A stretch of DNA of 6,285 bases from Bacteroidota bacterium (GTDB taxonomy: Bacteria > Bacteroidota > Bacteroidia > Chitinophagales > Chitinophagaceae), in contig VBAU01000186.1 in NCBI GenBank assembly GCA_005883855.1, positions 1,609 to 7,893 of the forward strand, written 5' to 3'. A program made the position numbers and the translations under genes. This document shows positions 1 to 6,090 of the stretch, in pieces. Below the pieces are notes generated by a model. The model searched no databases, was not told where the DNA came from, and saw only the letters and a list, made by a program, of their open reading frames with translations. Position 1 is the stretch's first letter; each line of letters opens with the position of its first letter.

Positions 1-2
1 TG

Positions 3-1054
3 GGGATTCGAGATGTCGGCCGTCGGATTACATCGTTATCACTAAAACTGAGGTCAAATTATCCAAGGGATTCTTTACTTCCCGTGGAGTTGATTGGGGA
101 TGGTACTGCAGATGCCATTCTCTTGGAGTTATTTGGGAATGATATGACTCGTCTTCTGGAAATGGAGGCTGCGTTACAGCCTCCTGAAAGGCCAGTGGAA
201 ATACCTGTCAGTTCCGGGATGGAAATCAATCGATCAACTCGTAAACGTGATGTGTCTTCCAGCTATGCTTCTCTTTTGTCACGAAGAACAAGAGAAGAGC
301 GAGAGCGCGAGAATAATATGGAGACAGAGTCTGTTCAAGATCAATCGGAGACGGAATTTACGTTGACATGGAGAGGTCATGACATCCGAGGAAAAGGAAG
401 TTATTTTGGACCATGGAAGCGCATGGTTGAATTTGCGAGCCTTGTTGATTCCAAGATTGCTGCCAGATTTCCAAGGACAGCCTTTCTTGCGGCTTTGGAT
501 GTTGTTGACCCTCGTGAATGGGCAATGGCACACGATCGCAATTCTGCTTTCAGTATGCCCTTAATCCTTGATCAGCTGATAGCAAAGTATGGAAACTCAC
601 GACCGAGTTTCTCAAGAAGTTCACAACTCTGGAAACCCAATTTCATACGCTTCTTCCTTCTACGACCGTCAGAAGTCAATTCGAAGACTTTCTTATGGAG
701 CGATATGATTATGTGAAGGATCTAAACGAGATGGATTTTATGCAATATATTATCAACGTGAAAAAAGGTTCACCATATGATGACTTCGTGTGTTTATGTC
801 AAATGATCGCAGTCATTCCAGCAACGAGCGTTGATTGTGAGCGAGGATTCTCCAATCTCGGTCGGATTAAGACCAATCTTCGAAACAGAATGCGGGAACA
901 TCTTGAGCCTCTAATGCGAATATCTACGACAAAGATGGATGCTCTCACTTTGCGTGAAGTGCATGGCTTGAACTTGATCAAATTATGGAGAGGGAGAAAG
1001 GATAGAAGATCAGGTGGAAAGGGCGATACTTTCCTTGATGGACATCGTCAATAA
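3..1054 (+). pseudogene. hAT-superfamily transposase-like protein, C-terminal part, frameshifted and cut by the left edge
   Basis: Two plus-strand reading frames join into one protein. The first is open from base 3, with no stop upstream in the window, to 716. The second opens after a stop at 569-571 and runs to a TAA at 1054. The second frame ends with a hAT C-terminal dimerisation region including the signature PATSVDCERGFS, followed by a basic tail. The first frame has a charged, low-complexity part (about 230-360) and then a segment ending in FLAALDVVDPREW, which resembles the region ahead of the dimerisation domain in ZNF862-like hAT proteins. Joining the frames near 572-597 gives a smooth reading (LIAKYG then KLTTEFLKKF), which implies one lost base or a sequencing error. 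No ATG is needed at the left because the protein enters from outside. In an intact hAT transposase this region helps form the catalytic core and oligomer. DNA-binding BED finger and terminal repeats are not visible, so a domesticated relative is also possible. Family call is fairly sure; activity is unlikely as it stands. Confidence 0.8.
782..940 (+). other. hAT family C-terminal dimerisation domain
   Basis: The translated stretch starts near DDFVCLCQMIAVIP and contains ATSVDCERGFSNLGRIKTN followed by LRNRM. This matches the hAT pattern: a hydrophobic run ending in P, then S-x-x-x-ER-x-FS, then a basic segment with an LRNR-like motif. The glutamate in CERGFS corresponds to the conserved acidic residue of the hAT signature, which I believe is the last member of the catalytic DDE set in Hermes-type transposases. 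It is intact here, though it lies downstream of the frameshift. Confidence 0.85.
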
Positions 1055-1096
1055 TACAATAATAATACAGGATTTCGGGGAAGGTTTATTTGAAAG
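1055..1096. other. short spacer between hAT-like stop and copia LTR, with candidate target-site copy
   Basis: This A+T-rich gap begins with an AATAATAC-type repetition. The five bases GAAAG at 1092-1096 directly abut the proposed LTR end and would be one copy of the 5-bp target duplication that Ty1/copia integrases usually make. The partner copy would lie beyond the missing 5' LTR, so it cannot be confirmed here. No gene is seen. Confidence 0.35.
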
Positions 1097-1178
1097 TGTT
1101 GAAGCTGCTGTGATAGATGAATAGGGGTATTTGCGTAAGGAATGTCATTTGTGGGCTAGGCAGACATCTCTATTAATG

Positions 1179-1186
1179 TATTTATA
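1179..1186 (-). promoter_or_regulatory. TATA box in the LTR
   Basis: The minus strand reads TATAAATA here, inside the proposed LTR and about 80 bases before its end. This places transcription start and the R/U5 part in the last third of the LTR, which is usual for copia elements. In this 3' LTR copy, transcription would run leftward out of the element and antisense through the hAT-like sequence. Confidence 0.5.
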
Positions 1187-1204
1187 TCTCCCGAATGCCT
1201 GTAT

Positions 1205-1238
1205 AACCCTCTACGACCCTTCAAAACTCTAGAGGGTT
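1205..1238. repeat. perfect 9-bp inverted repeat in the LTR U3 region
   Basis: AACCCTCTA at 1205-1213 is the exact reverse complement of TAGAGGGTT at 1230-1238, with a 16-base spacer. It lies just upstream (in element direction) of the TATA box. It may be a paired protein-binding site or a hairpin in the transcript of a read-through from upstream. Confidence 0.6.
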
Positions 1239-1251
1239 GAGCATCATCGCC

Positions 1252-1269
1252 AGAGGGGCCCTCTAGAGG
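1252..1269. repeat. overlapping palindromes (AGAGGG/CCCTCT and CCTCTAGAGG) in the LTR U3 region
   Basis: AGAGGG at 1252-1257 pairs with CCCTCT at 1259-1264 around one central G, and CCTCTAGAGG at 1260-1269 is a perfect 10-bp palindrome. The core CTCTAGAG also occurs at 1227-1234, so the U3 region carries the same self-complementary core twice, 34 bases apart. This looks like a repeated enhancer-type site, though no factor can be named from sequence. Confidence 0.55.
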
Positions 1270-1347
1270 TTTACGTATAATGCAATTCGCTGACGGGGAT
1301 GCTAAAAAGCTAGCTAGGGCTACGACCTATAAAGTTTCCATCCAACA

Positions 1348-1549
1348 CGGATATATGTTTTTTTTTTTGTTTGTTTGCGACGAGAAATCCAAGAAATCCA
1401 CTATGAGCGAAAAGTAGCTTGTTTCCAGGCACTTGAGCATGAAATCCAGAAAGTGGTGATGGCGTAGTGTTTCGCCGATGTGACGTGATCGCGAGAATAG
1501 CAATTTTGAACGCGAGATGAAATTAACGTTGAAAAGAAAAAGATTGCGC
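1348..1549 (-). other. 3' untranslated region of the copia element with A-rich candidate polypurine tract
   Basis: These 202 bases between the pol TAA and the LTR start hold no domain. In element direction they end with an A-rich stretch, including 11 consecutive A (plus-strand T run at 1358-1368), interrupted by C upstream. This is the only candidate for the polypurine tract that primes plus-strand DNA, but it stops 10 bases short of the proposed LTR start, with a pyrimidine-containing ATATATCCG between. The assignment is therefore tentative. Confidence 0.4.
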
Positions 1550-1621
1550 TTAGGTGTAGCGGCTATCGTGGAGCTGTAGAAGCTTGACGGCCTCGAGGTG
1601 TTTGATCGTACCAAGAGGCTT

Positions 1622-2032
1622 GGTTAATATATCGGCAGTTTGGGATGCAGAGGGAACATGACGAATGTCCACGTCTCCGGCATTGTAGGCGAAGCGAATG
1701 TAATGATGACGAGTGTCAATGTGCTTTGAGCGTGGGTGATTGACATTGTTTTTGACGTGTTTTAAAGCAGCGTCAGAGTCGGTGAGAATGAGTGTCGGTT
1801 GCTCTTGTGGAACGTTGATAGAGGAGAGGAGTTGTCGGAGGAACATGGCTTCCTTGGCAGCTTCGGTGAGTGCTAGATATTCACTTTCCATGGTGGAAAG
1901 GGCGACGGCATAGGTCTGTTTGCAGGAGCCCCAAACGATGGGAGCGTTGAAGTAGAAGAAGATGCGGCCGGATGTCGAACATCGATCATCGGGATCAGAT
2001 GCATTGGATGCATCAGCATAGCCGTGGAGCGG
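1622..2032 (-). other. copia RNase H domain
   Basis: Approximate limits. The reading contains HGYADASNASDPDDRCSTSG, then VALSTMESEYLAL, AAKEAMFLRQLL, LTDSDAALK, SKHIDTRHHYIR and ADILTKPL. These match the standard copia RNase H series, and the four acidic positions are present. It directly follows RT in one uninterrupted frame and is followed by only about 20 residues before the TAA. Confidence 0.93.
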
Positions 2033-2431
2033 AGTGAAATCGAAATTTTCATGATCTGTGAATAGACCGTAGAGGGAATTGTATTCAGAGGGAGAGAAGG
2101 TAAATGCATAGTCCAAGGTTCCTTGGATGTAGCGGAGCAGGTGCTTGATGGCAGCCATATGTAGTTCAGAGGGGTCTTTGTTGAACTGGCATAACTTGTT
2201 GGTGATCCAAGCGATGTCGGGGCGAGTCCAGATGGCGAGATGCATAATCGAGGAAGTCATGGAGCGGTACAAGGCGGAGTCTGCTGGCGATTCAGTTTCG
2301 GTGCGAAGATGTAGATAGCTGGCGCGTTGATCGCACGGAGCTTTGACGGAGTTGCAGTCTTGCATATCGAATTTAGCGAGGAGTTTCCGGGCATATGTGG
2401 ATTGCGATATGGTGATGGGACCTCGAGGATC

Positions 2432-3070
2432 AGGACGGGAGATATCCATCCCGAGAAATTTGGTAGGGGTTCCGAGATTGCGGACTGTATAGTGTTTAGA
2501 TAATTCAGTGATAACCCAATCGATCTCTTCTTGTGTTTCTGCACAGACGAGTCCATCATCAACATACGTTGCAACTATGATCCTTTTATCAGCGGATAGA
2601 AAGACGCATTCATCGGCTTCAGAGGGGGCGAATCCAAGTTCCACGAGCTTTTTCTTCTGGTCATTGGCGTAGAGGCTGCCGGATTGTTTGAGACCGTACA
2701 GTCCCTTGTTGACAAGTAAGACGTAGTCCTTGCGAGGGTGATCTGGCTGTTCAAAGCCGGGTGGTTGTTCCATATAGATAAGGCGATCAATATTGGCATT
2801 AAGGAATGCTGTCTCTACGTCGAAGAGATTTATAGGGAGGCGATTCCCAGCTGCATGAGCGAATAGAGTACGGACTGAGGCCGCTTTAACTACTGGGGCA
2901 AAGGTGTCTTCGAAGTCGACATGAGCCACCTGTGTAAAGCCTTTGGCAACGAGACGGGCCTTGAAAATAGGTTGTGGTATCTCAGCATTCTTGATTTTGA
3001 ACGCAAATTTGGATCCAATAATCTTTCAATTACGAGGACGGGGTACGACAGTGTATGTGCCATGTCTATC
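2432..3070 (-). other. reverse transcriptase domain (RVT_2 type)
   Basis: Approximate domain limits. Seen in order: IGSKFAFKIK, KARLVAKGFTQ, TFAPVV, FDVETAFLN, YMEQPPGFE, GLYGLKQS, TYVDDGLVC and NLGTPTKFLGMDI. The three metal-binding aspartates (one in DVETAF and two in YVDD) are present. The segment after GLYGLKQS reads GSLYAND where most copia elements have an R-x-W pattern, a mild departure. The TGA at 3026-3028 falls at the start of the domain. Confidence 0.95.
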
Positions 3071-3106
3071 AATGGAGCTGAGCTCTTGGAGGATAGCGGC
3101 AGTCTA
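3026..3106 (-). other. stop-flanked segment between integrase and RT (TAG and TGA in frame)
   Basis: The pol frame has TAG at 3104-3106 and TGA at 3026-3028. Between them it reads TAAILQELSSIDRHGTYTVV then PRPRN, which is normal copia sequence. The usual pattern here is W-x-x-A-I/M-x-x-E-L, so the TAG stands where tryptophan is expected (TGG to TAG). The TGA stands at a basic position (CGA to TGA would be one change). Both flanks stay in the same frame, so these are point substitutions, not indels. Confidence 0.85.
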
Positions 3107-3239
3107 TTGTGACGCATATGGGGAGCCCATAGCTTCTTGGAGGATATGAGGTTCTTCCGGAGGAGCATAAGATGCGATGTAATGTGGAGAAGTCGAATGC
3201 AGACTTGGGCCAGTGTGGGCGACAAGCGATTTGCTAGCT

Positions 3240-3630
3240 AGGCCTTCGAGTTTTCTCCAGGTTGGTATCTTTGTACGAACTGGACGATCGGTGGGTTCTT
3301 CAGATGTTTGGAGTTGAGAACCATGAGGAGATACAGGTCTAGATCCGGGCTGAGACGCTGTTGCGGAACGCGGAGATGGCGGAAAATCAGAATTCGAATC
3401 CGAGGAGTCCGTCAGCGGATGAGGAGGGGGAGGAATTGGCCATTGTGGTTGAGTGCGAGGCATGTTAGCAGCAGTCTGAGGTGCAGGCACATATGCTGGC
3501 ATGGGAATGTTGATATCGGCGACAAGTTCTGGAGGTTCTGAATCTGATGTATCATGGAACATGTCTCCAGTTTCGAGATCTTCATCGGGTTCTTCATCAA
3601 ATTCAGTGTAGTTGCGAGGTTCAGGCACTT
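3240..3630 (-). other. acidic and proline/serine-rich linker between integrase and RT
   Basis: The translation shows a run dense in D and E (FDEEPDEDLETGDMFHD) and then repeated P, S and T with TDSSDSNSDFPPSPR, ending before the basic TDRPVRTKIPTWRKL. No folded domain is recognisable. In copia elements this stretch is poorly conserved and belongs to the integrase C-terminal tail, where targeting sequences have been mapped in yeast Ty elements. No such role can be shown here. Confidence 0.7.
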
Positions 3631-3892
3631 GTAAAGGTCGTTCAGCATAAGGAACATTGGTGAATTCGCTGGGTTCAAGGAATTCGTTCTCGAGGAACTC
3701 GATATCGCGGATATTTGATTTGATCTTGTTTGTTGCGGGATCGTACACCCGGAATTGTGTGCTCACATCATAGCCTAAGAAGCAGCAACGTCGACATCTG
3801 GATTGCACCTTTGTCTTTGGGTGCGTGATTTTATAGAAAGCCAGACATCCGAAGACACGTAGATGTTGAATGGAGGGGGCTACGCCGAACCA

Positions 3893-4387
3893 CGCCTCGT
3901 GCGGAGAAATGTTCCCTTTGAGAGATGAAGTTGGGAGACGATTTCGAACCTTAGCGGCAGTGTGGACGGCCTCACCCCAGAATGGTGCTGGAAGATTGCT
4001 TGTGATCATCATGGTGCGAACCATGTCCATGAGGGTGCGATTGATGCGTTCGGCGACGCCGTTAGAGGAGCTAGAATAAGCAGAGGTTTGCTCATGGGTT
4101 ATCCCGTGTTCTTCAAGGAAGGTGGAGACTGTCTTGAGGGTTTCTCCGAGGTATTCGCGACCTTCGTCAGTCCGAAAGTTGATCAGAGTAGTGCCGGCTT
4201 GGTTTTGGACTAGCGGGAGCCATTTTTGGAGAATCTGGAGAACAGTTGAGGAGGATTTGTTGGGGATTATATAAATCCAAACGTATCTCGTAGCCTCATC
4301 AACGAAGGTGATGAAGTATAGGCCATGTCCGAATGATTCAGGGGAGACTGGACAAATGTCTGAGTAGACTCGAAACAATTTGCTTGT
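3893..4387 (-). other. integrase catalytic core (rve, D-D-E)
   Basis: Approximate limits. The catalytic codons are D at 4358-4360 (YSDICPVS), D at 4166-4168 (FRTDEGREY) and E at 4049-4051 (NGVAERINRT). Intermediate signatures are FITFVDEATRYVWIYII and HEQTSAY. The end motif NISPHEAWFG lies at the boundary. No stop or shift falls inside the core, so the domain is intact at the sequence level. Confidence 0.95.
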
Positions 4388-4417
4388 AGCCCGAGGATTC
4401 GGGTTCGTGGGGAATGG

Positions 4418-4600
4418 TTTCCTGGTTTGTTTTCCCATAATACAAATGTGACATTTTCCGAGGTTGTAGCTGAGGCCAAGTAAGCGCATTCGTTCTGCGG
4501 AGGGATGACATAGTCGTTGATGCATTAATTGCGCTGGTACTTTCATGAGAGTACGGATCACTGGTAGATCTGGCATAGGCGGATCTGGGGTAGCGACGGT
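4418..4600 (-). other. GAG-pre-integrase domain with HHCC zinc-binding motif
   Basis: Approximate limits. LMHQRLCHPS gives the two histidines, and KCHICIMGKQTRKPF gives the two cysteines and the usual GK-x-x-R-x-PF. Seventeen residues separate the second histidine from the first cysteine, at the short end for copia elements. In the family this motif binds zinc and shapes the integrase N-terminus. Confidence 0.9.
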
Positions 4601-4732
4601 GACGTTGACGGTAGCTACAGTGGTAGGAGGATACCCAGCGACTTTGAGATTCTGGAAGACTGTCATCTTGCCGATATTGGTCTTGATTGTAAAGTTTGAA
4701 AGCTTAGTGGAGAGGACAAAGTTTTCGTCGCG

Positions 4733-4996
4733 ATCGAGGGAAGTAATTAGATCACAATTCCTAGTCCAATATTTTGAAATAATTGAATCTCCTAAGCCGG
4801 GGACATACCAAACATTGGTTAGTTTGTGAGTATATCCATTGGGATCAATCAAGGTGACTGTTCCTTCTCCGAGTGCATGTAATAGTCCACCGATTCCGTG
4901 AACTTCAATGGGGGTTGCGAATGCATCGTAGGTTGTATAATGTAAAGGTTGATCCGTCATGTGTTCTGTACAAGCGGTATCAAAGATCCATGTATC
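4733..4996 (-). other. retropepsin-like aspartic protease domain
   Basis: Approximate limits. The active-site motif is WIFDTACTEHMT, with the aspartate codon at 4979-4981. The D-T/S-A-C-T version replaces the commoner D-S-G-A-S and is, to my knowledge, frequent in fungal copia elements. A conserved downstream stretch reading NVWYVPGLGDSIIS, the copia V-x-x-VPGL-x-x-NLLS-like signature, supports the call. Confidence 0.9.
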
Positions 4997-5107
4997 AGGA
5001 TCAGAGGTTGAATATGCCCGAACGGTGAGACCGCGAGCTTTCGGTTGACGATTTGAGGGAGCAGTGGGTACAGTAGGAGATGCTGCAGTCATTGACGTTG
5101 CAGAGTA

Positions 5108-6090
5108 CTACGGAGGAGGAGGGGCTGGTTGAGAAGCACACCATTCAGTGAAGCTGATAGTGGAACCGGAATCTTTGTATTTGTTATAGCAAAAAGAAGC
5201 GGCATGTCCTGCTCTTTCACAGTTGGTACACCATGCGTTGGGGTCTCTGGGGAGATTTCTTCTTACATCTCCGTCACTGCGGGAGCCACCGCCACGTCCA
5301 CCACGACCAGTATTTCCTCGATCATTGCCACGACCACGTCCGCGTCCGGAAGGGGCCGTTTGAGATGAAGATGTACCTGCTGTGGAGGACACGGTGTTCG
5401 GGTGTTGCGTGTGAGGAGAAGTAGAGGCTGCGTAAGCATATTTCTGAGGTTGAAGAGCTTTGAGCGGGGCCATATGGGTAGAATAGTATGTTCGGCAGGC
5501 AGATTGAAGTGAATCATGCGACATGGTTTGGTGTGTGCTGGGTAGGTAGACCATGCTTTCCAGTCTTCGTTCTTGATGTTGGATAATTCAAGGGAACGAA
5601 TATAGTGCATGTTGACCTTTTGATCATCCCAGCGTTGATTCGGCTCTTGTTGGGCACGAATGCTGGAGATGACATTGTCGAATTTTTCAATGTATTCATC
5701 GAGTGTTTCTGTGCTTAGCTTGAATAGTGAGAGGAGCTCGGCTTCGAGCCTTAGCTCGTCGTCTCGTGATCGTTGGCCATATCTTTGCAGGAATACAGAC
5801 CAGATTTCGGCAGCTGTTTCGCAGGTTTCGATAGAAGGTTGATATCGGAACTCGATTGATTGAGAGAGGAACGCCTTGGCGCGGGCGGTGATACTTGCAT
5901 CCGGGGAGAATGCGGTGATTGTCGCGGATTGTCCGGCTTCGGTAGTCGGGACGGCGACGGGGGCCGGTGTGATTAGATAGTCGTTCCAATCTCGTTCGGC
6001 GAATGCGTCTTTGACGACGCGGGCCCATTGGCGATAGTACCTGGGCTCGAACTTTGGTAGTTCTTTGTAGGCAAACCTGGAGGTCGACAT
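5108..6090 (-). pseudogene. gag: copia Gag (UBN2-like region, RGG tract, CCHC knuckle), frameshifted
   Basis: Gag builds the virus-like particle and binds element RNA. The ATG at 6090-6088 has A at -3 and is the first ATG after the visible leader, which has none. The first frame gives about 180 residues starting MSTSRFAYKELPKFEP, with the UBN2-like pattern (TAAEIWSVFLQRYG, then LDEYIEKFDNVISSI). Near 5545 the sensible reading moves to another frame, consistent with one missing base (...DWKAWST joined to YLPSTHQTMSHDSL). The second frame carries SQTAPSGRGRGRGNDRGN, an arginine/glycine-rich RNA-binding tract (about 5282-5347). It also has a zinc knuckle CTNCERAGHAASFC (C-x2-C-x4-H-x4-C, 5189-5230), and ends APPPP before TAG at 5108-5110. 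After that TAG the same frame runs into protease. Without a frameshift event, translation would stay in the first frame to 5263 and lose the knuckle. Confidence 0.93.
5189..5230 (-). other. CCHC zinc knuckle of Gag
   Basis: The reading CTNCERAGHAASFC fits C-x2-C-x4-H-x4-C exactly. In retroelements this motif binds the genomic RNA for packaging. It is in the frame shared with pol, downstream of the gag frameshift, and 26 residues before the TAG. Confidence 0.95.

Larger units (their letters stand above)
1097..1347 (-). repeat. candidate 3' LTR (251 bp) of the copia element
   Basis: In element direction the segment begins TGTTGGATGG and ends GCAGCTTCAACA. The ends form a short imperfect inverted repeat (TGTTGGA against TGTTGAA, 6 of 7), with the TG...CA termini expected of LTRs; TGTTGGA is a common copia LTR start. 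It lies 202 bases past the pol stop, contains a TATA box 161 bases from its start, and is followed by only 41 bases before the neighbouring hAT-like reading frame. The limits rest on these ends only, because the 5' LTR is not available to compare. A purine tract directly touching the start is missing; the nearest A-rich run is 10 bases away, so the boundary is likely but not certain. Confidence 0.6.
1550..3103 (-). pseudogene. pol: copia Pol, reverse transcriptase and RNase H part
   Basis: This part copies the element RNA into DNA (RT) and removes the RNA strand (RNase H) inside the virus-like particle. It follows a TAG at 3104-3106 in the same frame. The conserved RT entry reads TAAILQELSSIDRHGTYTVV, then RPRN, a TGA at 3026-3028, and KIIGSKFAFKIK. 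RT motifs follow: KARLVAKGFTQ, DFEDTFAPVV, FDVETAFLN (catalytic D at 2819-2821), QPPGF, KGLYGLKQS and YVDD at 2555-2566. RNase H follows with D, E, D and D at 2012-2014, 1886-1888, 1778-1780 and 1715-1717, and the usual ending ADILTKPL before TAA. From 3025 down to 1553 there is no stop or frameshift. No ATG suits a separate start, so this was made as part of Gag-Pol. The TGA replaces a position normally occupied by K, R or G in the P-x-G-x-K-x-IGSKW motif. Confidence 0.95.
3104..5107 (-). pseudogene. pol: copia Pol, protease and integrase part
   Basis: This part cuts the polyprotein (aspartic protease) and inserts the cDNA into the genome (integrase). It continues the gag frame after a TAG at 5108-5110 and stays open for about 667 codons to the TAG at 3104-3106. 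Numbering from the internal ATG at 5092, the protease motif WIFDTACTEHM has its aspartate at residue 38. The integrase zinc motif is H191-x4-H196 and C214-x2-C217, and the catalytic residues are D245, D309 and E348 (the last in SNGVAERINRTL). The C-terminal integrase signature HLRVFGCLAFY then CCFLGYD is at about 410-441. A long acidic and proline/serine-rich linker follows to RT. All catalytic residues are kept. The ATG at 5092 is probably not a real start; the family makes this region as part of Gag-Pol. Confidence 0.95.

Noticed and set aside
587..619. Possible mini-intron (GTATGG donor, CTCAC branch-like site, CAAG or AAGAAG acceptor) explaining the hAT frame change
   Set aside because: The candidate intron would be only 30-33 bases, too short for usual spliceosomal introns, and both lengths are multiples of three, so they would not change the frame as required.
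1327..1614. Minus-strand reading frame of 95 codons crossing the pol stop, 3' UTR and LTR start
   Set aside because: It overlaps the end of RNase H in another frame, crosses the LTR boundary, and shows no known motif.
4545..4829. Plus-strand reading frame opposite protease and integrase
   Set aside because: It lies antisense to a conserved Pol domain and its translation has no recognisable features. Other plus-strand frames over 2900-5850 are similar shadows.
3104..5110. Reassigned UAG codon (nuclear code variant) to explain the two TAGs
   Set aside because: A TGA also interrupts the frame, one TAG sits at an expected tryptophan and not at the Gln or Leu of known UAG reassignments, and simple transitions explain all three.
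5263..5541. Continuation of the first gag frame to 5263 as a longer Gag C-terminus
   Set aside because: After about 5545 this frame loses Gag-like character and runs opposite the frame that encodes the RGG tract and CCHC knuckle, so it is read-on after a frameshift.
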